In this document: positions 1-5,738 of the stretch, one piece after another | How positions within the stretch are numbered: position 1 is the stretch's first letter | Layout: every line of letters begins with the position of its first letter | NCBI GenBank assembly: GCA_003554115.1 | Contig: PWFE01000129.1 | Span: forward strand, 1-8,003 | Source of the DNA: Haloferacaceae archaeon | GTDB taxonomy: Archaea > Halobacteriota > Halobacteria > Halobacteriales > Haloferacaceae | Reading direction: 5' to 3' | DNA: 8,003 nt | Translations under genes and position numbers: made by a program | The notes under the pieces: generated by a model | The model's input: only the letters and a program-made list of their open reading frames with translations | Database searches by the model: none | What the model was told of the DNA's origin: nothing

Positions 1-112
1 CCACAAGCACCCAGCCGGTGAACTTATGGAAGATCCAGGCCCACATGCCGGCCGAGAACTCCCGCCAACGGCCGAAGTCCTCGATAAGGCCCCGATTGTA
101 CGACTGACTCAT
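1..112 (-). CDS. sdhC: Succinate dehydrogenase cytochrome b-556 subunit SdhC, N-terminal fragment
   Basis: Reading leftward from an ATG at 112-110, the window holds 37 codons before its edge. The peptide begins [16 protein letters not shown] and continues through [20 protein letters not shown], which I recognise as the conserved start of haloarchaeal SdhC. The segment holding the H-K-F-T-G motif (around residues 29-33) leads into the first transmembrane helix of this heme-b-binding membrane anchor. SdhC helps anchor succinate dehydrogenase (complex II) in the membrane and pass electrons to menaquinone. In haloarchaea sdhC is usually the first gene of an sdhCDBA operon, so the remaining subunits should lie just left of the window (inference). 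The start is supported by a Shine-Dalgarno-like GGAGG nine bases upstream. The gene is incomplete only because the window ends. Confidence 0.88.
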   Translation of the reverse strand, partial: MSQSYNRGLIEDFGRWREFSAGMWAWIFHKFTGWVLV

Positions 113-121
113 GTGTGTGTG

Positions 122-126
122 CCTCC
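122..126 (-). promoter_or_regulatory. Shine-Dalgarno site for sdhC, with a possible TATA-like element behind it
   Basis: The minus strand reads GGAGG, then nine bases, then the sdhC ATG, a good match to the archaeal anti-Shine-Dalgarno sequence. It is unusual in this window, where most first genes look leaderless. Further upstream the minus strand reads TTCTATA (145-139). If that were the TATA box, transcription would start near 116 and leave the GGAGG outside the message, so either the true TATA box lies further upstream in 150-241 or the GGAGG is not used. I see no better TATA box there. Confidence 0.5.
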
Positions 127-241
127 GTACCGGGGTGGTATAGAAGTTACGTCGTCGCGGCGACAGTCGATCTGCTTTCGAGGCGCTCGTGGCGACGGTT
201 CGAGAGACCGCTGTTCGTCAGAAAAGGACTCTCTCACCTCG

Positions 242-1267
242 TTAGCCACTGTCGGCAGTCGACAACCCCTGTTGGGCCTCGACAGCCTGCCGAGTCTGGC
301 CACCGAGTTCGACGAGATGACACAGCGGGTTGCCCGGATACACAACCGGATTTTCAAGCACACCAACCATCAGCCCGGTAAACGGCGCGGTGACGACAGT
401 GTTGTCGTCCTTGAATGGATTGGTGATTGTACAGATCACGTCGCCTTCGTGAACCAACGCGCCACCCTCGTGATGCATGTCGACGATGCCACCGACGTCC
501 GCACGAATCCACGTTTTCTCGTGGTCGCCGGTGATGATCGTCCGCCAACCGGGCCACCGCACAGTGGTTTCTCCGAGCATCTCGTATTCTGCGAACACGC
601 TCTCGACGCCACGCAGAGCTTCGTCGATCAACGTTCGCTGAAACCGGTGGGCTTCACCCATCTCGATGGTGATCGTCGGAATGCCGTCCCGCGAGGCTTC
701 GCCGCGAAGCGTGCCATCCGGGCCGGTGTTGTCGAGAATCACGTTCGTCCCAAAGGCAAGCGCCAGCCGGTGGACCTCGGGGTCAGCCATATCTGCCCGA
801 ACGTGGAGCATGTTGGTCCGCCCGCGCGTGGAAGTGTGAAGATCGATGCCGAAATCGCAGGGCGAAATGAAGTTGGTGTAGATTCGGTGGGCCATCCGTT
901 TCGCGCTGGTCGAGCCCTGTCGACCCGGAAACGACCGATTCAGATCGCGGTCATAGATCGGTAGATACCGCTGTTGGGCCAGAAAGCCGGGGACGTTGAG
1001 TACGGGCATACAAACCAACGTGCCCGCGAGATCAGAGAGATCCCAGTCGTGGGCCACCTCGCGGACGACCTCGATGCCGTTGAGTTCGTCGCCGTGGGCG
1101 GCCGCCGACAGGAAGCCGGTCGGTCCCGGGCGCTCGCCGTTGATGATCGTTACGGGTATGCGAACTGGATCACCCAGATACGTCTCGCTGATCCCATACC
1201 GGATATTTTGCGTCTCGCCAGGGGCGACCTTCCCGCCGTTGTAGGTGAAGGCCCCGTCGTCGCTCAT
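242..1267 (-). CDS. Succinylglutamate desuccinylase/aspartoacylase family zinc hydrolase
   Basis: This 341-residue protein is a zinc carboxypeptidase-fold amidohydrolase of the AstE/AspA group, which removes acyl groups from N-acyl amino acids or related small molecules in the cytoplasm. Visible motifs: H58-G-D-E61 (two zinc ligands), D108-L-N-R-S-F-P-G (substrate-binding Asn and Arg), D142-L-H144-T (third zinc ligand), and E202 in the ITIEMGE segment (general base). Residues about 253-320 form a C-terminal beta-rich domain with the pattern of a barrel-sandwich (lipoyl/biotinyl-like) fold: ADVGGIV, then LVHEGDVI, then VTAPFTG. It has no conserved attachment lysine, as expected for this family. 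The ATG is supported by a TATA box about 25 bases upstream, giving a leaderless message. No arginine succinyltransferase pathway gene is nearby, so the substrate is unknown and the AstE name should not be taken as function. Family assignment is strong; specificity is open. Confidence 0.88.
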   Translation of the reverse strand: MSDDGAFTYNGGKVAPGETQNIRYGISETYLGDPVRIPVTIINGERPGPTGFLSAAAHGDELNGIEVVREVAHDWDLSDLAGTLVCMPVLNVPGFLAQQRYLPIYDRDLNRSFPGRQGSTSAKRMAHRIYTNFISPCDFGIDLHTSTRGRTNMLHVRADMADPEVHRLALAFGTNVILDNTGPDGTLRGEASRDGIPTITIEMGEAHRFQRTLIDEALRGVESVFAEYEMLGETTVRWPGWRTIITGDHEKTWIRADVGGIVDMHHEGGALVHEGDVICTITNPFKDDNTVVTAPFTGLMVGVLENPVVYPGNPLCHLVELGGQTRQAVEAQQGLSTADSG

Positions 1268-1288
1268 GGCCGTGGGTTGGGCGGGGCA

Positions 1289-1296
1289 TATATAAA
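1289..1296 (-). promoter_or_regulatory. TATA box of the aspartoacylase-family gene
   Basis: On the minus strand the sequence TTTATATA is centred about 25 bases before the ATG at 1267. This is the spacing expected for an archaeal TATA box when transcription starts at or next to the start codon, so the gene is very probably expressed as a leaderless mRNA. The box lies in a 116-bp gap behind the stop codon of the histidine phosphatase gene, so this gene is likely its own transcription unit. I see no Shine-Dalgarno sequence. Confidence 0.75.
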
Positions 1297-1383
1297 TCCC
1301 CCAGCGGTCGACTCAGCGGTTACCCCTTTCGGCTCCATATGCTACTGATACGTTCGCGATACACCGACGCCGGGTGGATCTGC

Positions 1384-2001
1384 TCAGTCGAGATGGTCGA
1401 TACGGCCCGAGAAGTCTAGGGCCCACTCGCTGCCGTCTCGTTCGATCCGCGTGATCCCACACAGTGGTGCGTCGACACCCTCTGTCGAGCCAACCAACCC
1501 CCGTACCACACCACCGATCGTCAGCCCGTGGCCGACCAGCAGGATGCGGCCGTCGTGTTGGTCGGCGAGCAGTCGGGCCGCCCGACCGGCGCGCTGTTCG
1601 GCTACCTGGTGGGATTCGGGAAACTCGGGGACGACCGCGGGTTCGTGGTCGTTTCGGATCGGATCGAAGTAGTCGACAAGCGTCTCCTCTGAGAGCGTTT
1701 CGGGCTCACTGCCGAACCACTCGGCGTTGCGGTGTTCGCCGAGGCCGGGCTCCAGCCACGCTGGCTGGCCGATCTCGCCGTAGATTTCGGCCGTTGTCTG
1801 GACTGCCCGCAGAAACGGCGAGCAGTAGATCGCCTCGAACTCGATGTTGTGGTCGGCGAAAAATCGGCCGACACGCCAAGCCTGCCACCGTCCGAGCTCG
1901 GTGAGCCCCGGATCGTGTTCGCGGGCAGCCGTCAGCTCCCAGTCGGGGTCGACCGTATCCTGCCGTTGTCCGTGGCGGACGGCCCAGACGGTGTGTGCCA
2001 T
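1384..2001 (-). CDS. Histidine phosphatase family protein (phosphoglycerate mutase-like)
   Basis: This 205-residue protein has the histidine phosphatase signature. R9-H10-G11 near the N-terminus carries the phospho-accepting histidine, SPFLRA has the second phosphate-binding arginine (R65), and V-G-H158-G carries the second catalytic histidine. An acidic residue near E89, in the GLGEHR segment, may be the proton donor. Length and motif order fit the small cofactor-independent phosphatases and mutases (CobC/PhoE/SixA-like) rather than full-length glycolytic dPGM, so the substrate cannot be named. The reading frame extends upstream to a TTG at 2016, but I chose the ATG at 2001: the protein then begins MAHTVWAVRHG, placing the RHG motif at the usual position, and a TATA-like element sits at leaderless distance. 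It is transcribed divergently from the RimK-like fusion gene. Confidence 0.87.
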   Translation of the reverse strand: MAHTVWAVRHGQRQDTVDPDWELTAAREHDPGLTELGRWQAWRVGRFFADHNIEFEAIYCSPFLRAVQTTAEIYGEIGQPAWLEPGLGEHRNAEWFGSEPETLSEETLVDYFDPIRNDHEPAVVPEFPESHQVAEQRAGRAARLLADQHDGRILLVGHGLTIGGVVRGLVGSTEGVDAPLCGITRIERDGSEWALDFSGRIDHLD

Positions 2002-2022
2002 GTGACCAAGATACAATTACAC

Positions 2023-2030
2023 ACATATGT
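2023..2030 (-). promoter_or_regulatory. Probable TATA element of the histidine phosphatase gene
   Basis: The palindromic ACATATGT is centred about 25 bases upstream of the ATG at 2001, where a TATA box for a leaderless transcript should be. The match to the haloarchaeal consensus is only fair. A TAATTGTA stretch closer to the start (about 2011-2018) is AT-rich but too near the ATG. Confidence 0.4.
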
Positions 2031-2085
2031 AGCTGTCGACGATTCGTCTGCGTCGACATTCGGTTTCAACAAATCAAAATACTAA

Positions 2086-2091
2086 CTAAAT
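2086..2091 (+). promoter_or_regulatory. Candidate TATA element for the RimK-like fusion gene
   Basis: Within an AT-rich stretch (2067-2092), CTAAAT lies about 32 bases before an in-frame ATG at 2121 and about 53 before the preferred ATG at 2142. Transcription would then begin near 2115. This fits a short leader or the upstream start codon, so it does not settle the start. No Shine-Dalgarno sequence precedes either ATG. Confidence 0.3.
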
Positions 2092-2141
2092 TCGGCGACA
2101 GCATCGGTGTTTCTTTGCGTATGTATCCGGTAGCTACCGAC

Positions 2142-3494
2142 ATGACCGAAGAGAGGCCTGTACGGGTCGGGGTGCTGTCGCTCCACAATAGTAAGGAAAC
2201 CAAAGCCATTCTCAACGCTGTCGACGACCTCGGCCACGAACCGGTGTGGCTCCGCCGGGAAAACACCGCCGTCAGAATCGAAGACAGCGATGTTACGCTT
2301 GAACCTGACGTCGATGTGATCGCCAACCGCCTACTGTTGTCGAACACCGAAGAGCCCGCAGAGGGCCTCGGGCTGGCGACCACGTTTGATCGGATTCGCC
2401 CGATGCTCAACCGGCCAGAGGCCGTGCTGACGTCGATCCACAAGTTCGCCACGGGGACAACGCTGGCCGACTGGAACATCCAGGTGCCCGATGCACTGCT
2501 GGCGCTGTCGAACGAACGACTCAACGAGGGCCGCGAGCGGTTCGGCGAGGTCGGCGTCTACAAAACCGCCATCGGCACCCACGGCGGCGGCACCTGGAAA
2601 GTCGACCTCACCGAGCAGGTCAACCCGAAAGTCGGCAACCGTCAGGCCTTTTTGCAGGAGTTGATCGACCGCGACGACGCCAAACACCGAGATCTCCGTG
2701 TCTATGTTGTCGACGACGAAATCATCGGTGCGATGTACCGCTATGCCCCGGAGGGTGATTGGCGAACCAACGTTGCCCTCGGTGGTGCTGTCGAGGACGC
2801 AGCCGACGATATGCCCAAAGAGGCCGCCGAAACCGCGCTGTACGCCGCAGACGTGCTGGGACTCGACTACGCGGGCGTCGACCTCGTCGAGGGCCACGAT
2901 GGCTGGTTCGTCCTCGAAGTCAACCCCACAGCAGGATTTAAAGGGCTGTATGAGGCGACTGGCAAAAGCCCCGCCCCGTACATCGCTCAACTCGCCATTG
3001 AAAAGGGCGGCGGCAGCGTCGATACCGAGCGCGTCGAGGGACTGTCGAACACTCTTGATGACTCTCGGCCGGCGTCGATGCCCCGTCCAGAACCACAGTC
3101 TGGCGAGGAGACGCCACTCATTGGCTACATCGAAGAGGTTGTCGTCATCGGGACCAGCGGCTCGAAACAGATCCATGCGAAATCCGACACTGGAGCCACG
3201 CGATCTAGCATTGACACCCGCTTGGCCGCCGAAATCGGGGCCGGACCGATTAAAAGCATGACCAGAGTTCGTTCGGGCTCAAGTAAGACTGGCAAAGCCC
3301 GACCCGTCGTCGACCTCGTAATCGGGATCGGCGGCAACCAACACACTGTCACCGCCAGCGTCGAGGACCGCGGGCATATGGACTATCCCCTTTTGCTCGG
3401 TCGGGACATTCTCCAGCACTACCGTGTGGACGTGCGTCGACGGGCCGACGGCGACCACACAAGCAGTCACGACGGAGAGTATCCCGAAGAGTAG
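2142..3494 (+). CDS. rimK: RimK-type ATP-grasp glutamate ligase fused to a RimB-like (retropepsin-fold) protease domain
   Basis: The 450-residue protein has two recognisable parts. Residues about 6-290 are a RimK-family ATP-grasp ligase, which forms amide bonds between an acceptor carboxylate and an amino acid, classically glutamate, using ATP. Visible motifs are the N-terminal VRVGVLSLHNSKETKAI, the nucleotide-binding K141-TAIGTHGGG loop, LRVYVV (R186), the acceptor-side GDWRTN and GG segment (205-215), and metal ligands D247, E259 and N261 (GVDL, LEVN). A poorly conserved linker (about 291-325) follows. Residues about 326-432 match the family long labelled 'ATP-dependent zinc protease', now seen as a retropepsin-like aspartic protease: K347-SDTGA with D349 as the catalytic aspartate, then the second fold motif YPLLLGRDIL. 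The ATG at 2142 gives the start typical of the family (MTEERPVRVGV); an in-frame ATG at 2121 would add seven residues. The substrate is unknown, because archaea lack bS6. No CofF or MptN context is visible. Confidence 0.87.
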   Translation: MTEERPVRVGVLSLHNSKETKAILNAVDDLGHEPVWLRRENTAVRIEDSDVTLEPDVDVIANRLLLSNTEEPAEGLGLATTFDRIRPMLNRPEAVLTSIHKFATGTTLADWNIQVPDALLALSNERLNEGRERFGEVGVYKTAIGTHGGGTWKVDLTEQVNPKVGNRQAFLQELIDRDDAKHRDLRVYVVDDEIIGAMYRYAPEGDWRTNVALGGAVEDAADDMPKEAAETALYAADVLGLDYAGVDLVEGHDGWFVLEVNPTAGFKGLYEATGKSPAPYIAQLAIEKGGGSVDTERVEGLSNTLDDSRPASMPRPEPQSGEETPLIGYIEEVVVIGTSGSKQIHAKSDTGATRSSIDTRLAAEIGAGPIKSMTRVRSGSSKTGKARPVVDLVIGIGGNQHTVTASVEDRGHMDYPLLLGRDILQHYRVDVRRRADGDHTSSHDGEYPEE

Positions 3495-3515
3495 TTACCG
3501 CAGCCGTTGGGATTA

Positions 3516-3568
3516 TTATGTACAACAACGGTAGTAAATTTTGCACCGAAAATCAGCATTTTATGTAC
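3516..3568 (+). repeat. Two direct copies of TTATGTAC upstream of the regulator gene
   Basis: TTATGTAC occurs at 3516-3523 and again at 3561-3568, with 45 bases start to start. Both copies are preceded by AT-rich sequence. The second overlaps the likely TATA box of the downstream regulator gene. Possible readings are operator sites for autoregulation, two alternative TATA boxes, or chance in AT-rich intergenic DNA. No other copy was noticed elsewhere in the window, but I did not search it systematically. Confidence 0.35.
3559..3566 (+). promoter_or_regulatory. Probable TATA box of the winged-helix regulator gene
   Basis: TTTTATGT is centred about 31 bases before the ATG at 3594, so transcription would start only a few bases before the start codon. 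This supports 3594 rather than the upstream in-frame start at 3507, which would place the promoter inside the coding region. Confidence 0.45.
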
Positions 3569-3593
3569 TCTGTTAGTTTTGTGCGTGATTAGA

Positions 3594-4385
3594 ATGGATA
3601 ACCGAACAACAGCGGTGGAGTCCATTTCGTTTTTGTCACGGGCTGAATCACGTGTCTGTCTCATGGAGTGCCTGTTGGAGGCAGGGCCAGTTGACCAGCA
3701 AGCACTCCAGCGGCGGCTGGATCACTCCCGGTCGACGGTTACTCGGTCGCTGGATTCGCTGTCTGAAGTTGGGTGGGTTACGGAGACTGCCGAGGGCTAC
3801 CAGCTGACGCCGGTTGGACGGCTCGTCATCAGCGAGTTTCAGGAGCTGCTCTCGGCTGTCGAGACTGCTGAATCGCTCGCGCCGTTTCTCGAGTGGTTTC
3901 CGTTATCGTCGTATGACATCTCGCTTGCGGCGCTGAGAAATGGTGAGCTAACGGTCGCTCGAAAGGGGGATCCACTCGCCCCGATACGGGCAGGGAGACA
4001 ACTGATTCAGTCGGCCGCCGAGTTCCGTGGAGTGTTTCAGTCGATGAATATCGACTGTCTGCGACTGGTTCGCAAGCGAACGAGGGCCGGCGAGTTCAAA
4101 GGCGAGTACGTCGTCTCGGCGACTGTCGCCGAAACGCTAAGCCAAGAGCCGTTTGCCCCGGTGGTCTCAGAGCTGCTGGCGAGTGGTCGACACACGATTC
4201 ATCTTGTCGACGAGGTCCCGATCTACCTCGGGATTGCAGACAATACAACGGTTCAGATCGGTGTCGAAGACGAAGACGGCATTCCCCGCGCACTGCTGGA
4301 GACAACCGACGAATCCGTCAGGTCGTGGGCTAACTCACAGTTCGTCCGCCACCGAAACGAGGCCGTCGACGAACTCACACACTGA
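3594..4385 (+). CDS. Winged helix-turn-helix transcriptional regulator, FilR1-like
   Basis: This 263-residue protein has a winged helix-turn-helix DNA-binding domain at residues about 10-80. QQALQRRLDHSRSTVTRSL contains the two helices, with SRSTVTRSLDSL as recognition helix, and the wing contains GWVTE and GYQLTPVGRLV. The remainder (about 85-255) is an alpha/beta region resembling the middle domain of methanogenesis regulator FilR1, found in many haloarchaeal regulators of unknown ligand. Visible markers are NGELTVARKGDPLAPI and the late VPIYLGIADN segment. I chose the ATG at 3594; a longer frame from 3507 adds 29 residues (MGLLCTTTVVN...) that do not look conserved and would overlap the promoter. 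The gene lies between the RimK fusion (99-bp gap) and msrBA (224-bp gap), on the same strand. It could regulate itself or msrBA, but nothing in the sequence proves a target. Confidence 0.8.
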   Translation: MDNRTTAVESISFLSRAESRVCLMECLLEAGPVDQQALQRRLDHSRSTVTRSLDSLSEVGWVTETAEGYQLTPVGRLVISEFQELLSAVETAESLAPFLEWFPLSSYDISLAALRNGELTVARKGDPLAPIRAGRQLIQSAAEFRGVFQSMNIDCLRLVRKRTRAGEFKGEYVVSATVAETLSQEPFAPVVSELLASGRHTIHLVDEVPIYLGIADNTTVQIGVEDEDGIPRALLETTDESVRSWANSQFVRHRNEAVDELTH

Positions 4386-4400
4386 GTTGAACTGAATCGA

Positions 4401-4421
4401 ACTGTGCATGGGTTGCACAGT
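4401..4421 (+). repeat. Perfect 8-bp hairpin just after the regulator stop codon
   Basis: ACTGTGCA, a five-base loop TGGGT, then TGCACAGT form a perfect stem-loop 15 bases after the regulator gene ends. A related partial arm, ATGCAGT, follows at 4431-4437. The hairpin is not followed immediately by a T-run, but T-rich sequence occurs at about 4438-4458, so it could contribute to the regulator's 3' end. It could equally be a dyad operator for a dimeric winged-helix protein. Confidence 0.5.
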
Positions 4422-4465
4422 GTGTGTCGCATGCAGTTATGCTGTTGTTACTATTATCCATACAC

Positions 4466-4525
4466 GCCAAGAGAGACACCCTCGGCAGCTTTGGCCCCCG
4501 TTGTCGCCCCCATGTCTCTCTTGGC
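4466..4525 (+). repeat. Perfect 13-bp inverted repeat between the regulator and msrB
   Basis: GCCAAGAGAGACA (4466-4478) is matched exactly in reverse complement by TGTCTCTCTTGGC (4513-4525), with a 34-base C-rich spacer (4479-4512). The element ends 55 bases before the msrB TATA box. In RNA it would give a strong stem of 13 pairs. No open reading frame with family similarity explains it, and I see no obvious target-site duplication of the kind left by an inserted element. It may be a terminator-like or regulatory hairpin, part of a small RNA, or a widely spaced operator. Confidence 0.6.
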
Positions 4526-4580
4526 TTACCGACCTTTCTGACCAGTGTGCCCCATAGGTGACGGTGGCGGACCACGAACG

Positions 4581-4586
4581 ATTATG
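4581..4586 (+). promoter_or_regulatory. Probable TATA element of msrB
   Basis: ATTATG (within CGATTATGTC) is centred about 26 bases before the msrB ATG at 4610, the distance expected for leaderless transcription. The match to consensus is moderate. No Shine-Dalgarno sequence is present before the ATG. The promoter presumably serves both msrB and msrA. Confidence 0.5.
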
Positions 4587-4609
4587 TCTGTGGATCACCA
4601 ACACGATAT

Positions 4610-5014
4610 ATGAGCGAACATAGCCCATCGATGCCGCAGACGGATGCCGAATGGAAGGCGAAGCTCTCAGCCGAGGAGTACCGCATTCTTCGGGAGGCCG
4701 GCACCGAACGCGCCGGTACATCGGAGCTGTTGACAGTCGACGCCGACGGTGTCTTTCGGTGTGCAGGCTGTGAACAGGTGCTGTTCCGAAGCGACAAGAA
4801 GTTCAAATCAGGCACCGGCTGGCCGAGTTTCTGGGATCCAGCCGACAGCGACGCCGTCGAAACACGCCCGGACCACAGCCACGGCATGGTCCGAACCGAA
4901 GTCGTCTGTAGCCGCTGTGAGGGTCACCTCGGCCACGTGTTCGATGACGGACCCCAACCGACTGGCAAACGCTACTGCATCAACGGCATCGCGCTGGATT
5001 TCGACAGCGAGTAA
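4610..5014 (+). CDS. msrB: Peptide-methionine (R)-S-oxide reductase MsrB
   Basis: MsrB reduces the R form of methionine sulfoxide in oxidised proteins back to methionine. The 134-residue protein is a complete, compact MsrB domain. It has the structural zinc site C51-xx-C54 and C100-xx-C103, the S-G-T-G-W-P-S-F active-site loop (67-74), HLGHVF (106-111), and catalytic C123 in RYCINGIALDF. In E. coli-type MsrB the loop reads SGCGWPSF and its Cys is the resolving cysteine; here it is T69, and no other spare cysteine exists, so this is a 1-Cys MsrB that needs an external thiol for recycling. No signal peptide is visible, so it acts in the cytoplasm. It is followed after 11 bases by msrA, surely in one operon. 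The start is the first ATG and fits a leaderless promoter. Confidence 0.95.
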   Translation: MSEHSPSMPQTDAEWKAKLSAEEYRILREAGTERAGTSELLTVDADGVFRCAGCEQVLFRSDKKFKSGTGWPSFWDPADSDAVETRPDHSHGMVRTEVVCSRCEGHLGHVFDDGPQPTGKRYCINGIALDFDSE

Positions 5015-5025
5015 CTCACCTGCGT

Positions 5026-5652
5026 ATGTCTCTCTCACCCGAGACGATCACGACGTACGACCAGCAGGCTCCCTCGACGGAGTCGACCGAAACGGCGACG
5101 GTTGCACTCGGCTGTTTCTGGGGGCCAGAGGCCCACTTCGGCGCGCTTTCGGGCGTCGTTCGAACCCGAGTCGGCTACGCTGGCGGGACGACAGCCCAGC
5201 CGACATATCACGATCTTGGCGACCACACCGAAGCCCTGCAGATCGAGTACGACCCAGAAACACGGTCGTTCGCAGACCTTCTAGAGATCGCCTTTCTGAG
5301 CCATGATCCTCACCGACAGACACCAACGGTTCAGTACCAGAACATCGTGTTCATCTCGAATGCTGACCAGCGTGAGACGCTTGAGAACTATCTTTCGGCC
5401 ACCGACCTCTCGGCCGAGGCTATCGAAACCCGGATCGAACCACTCTCGCAGTTCCATCTGGCCGAGGCTTACCACCAAAAGTACAGTCTCACCGGCCGGA
5501 AAGACCTGTTGAATTCGTTTGAACAGGCTGGCTACATCGACGAAGACATCCGTGAGTCGCCTGCGGCCGCCAAACTGAACGGCTATGCTGCGGGTCGACA
5601 ACTCCCTGACGGTCACGACTTCGGCGTCGAATCGAATCGGACGGTCCACTGA
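5026..5652 (+). CDS. msrA: Peptide-methionine (S)-S-oxide reductase MsrA
   Basis: MsrA reduces the S form of methionine sulfoxide and so complements MsrB. The 208-residue protein shows LGC30FWGPE with the catalytic cysteine, VGYAGGTT (49-56), PTYHDLGDHTE (59-69), YDP (75-77) and AEAYHQKY. It belongs to the subgroup with DHTE in place of the more common GHAE, keeping the active-site acid (E69). About 25 residues precede the catalytic core, and a C-terminal tail includes AAAKLNGYAAG, a segment typical of this subgroup. C30 is the only cysteine in the whole protein, so there is no resolving cysteine. It lies 11 bases after msrB with no Shine-Dalgarno sequence in the gap, suggesting translation from the shared transcript. 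In Haloferax volcanii MsrA has also been connected to ubiquitin-like SAMP modification under oxidant exposure; whether that applies here is unknown. Confidence 0.95.
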   Translation: MSLSPETITTYDQQAPSTESTETATVALGCFWGPEAHFGALSGVVRTRVGYAGGTTAQPTYHDLGDHTEALQIEYDPETRSFADLLEIAFLSHDPHRQTPTVQYQNIVFISNADQRETLENYLSATDLSAEAIETRIEPLSQFHLAEAYHQKYSLTGRKDLLNSFEQAGYIDEDIRESPAAAKLNGYAAGRQLPDGHDFGVESNRTVH

Positions 5653-5738
5653 ACGCGGCCGCTGTGCTGGGCGGTTGTGCTGCTCACCGAATTCAGTCGG
5701 TTATGCTGGGTGGCGACGGCATTCTCTTGTATCGATTC

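Noticed and set aside
26..964. Plus-strand open frame of 312 codons
   Set aside because: It lies opposite the aspartoacylase-family gene, which has a full set of zinc and catalytic motifs and a TATA box. The plus-strand product has no recognisable motif and high Arg/His content typical of antisense frames in GC-rich DNA.
2002..2016. Upstream TTG start for the histidine phosphatase
   Set aside because: It would add five residues not expected before the RHG motif, and the TATA-like element fits the ATG at 2001 better.
2331..3176. Minus-strand open frame of 281 codons
   Set aside because: It is the antisense shadow of the RimK/RimB-like fusion; no motif, no promoter.
4466..4525. Inverted repeat as a miniature transposable element
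   Set aside because: At 60 bp it is very small, and no target-site duplication is visible at its edges.
4408..4557. 49-codon plus-strand frame beginning MGCTVCVAC, with a CxxCxxC pattern
   Set aside because: Small cysteine-motif proteins are common in haloarchaea, but this frame starts inside the hairpin, runs through the 13-bp inverted repeat, has no ribosome binding site or TATA box at a suitable distance, and lacks a second clear cysteine pair.
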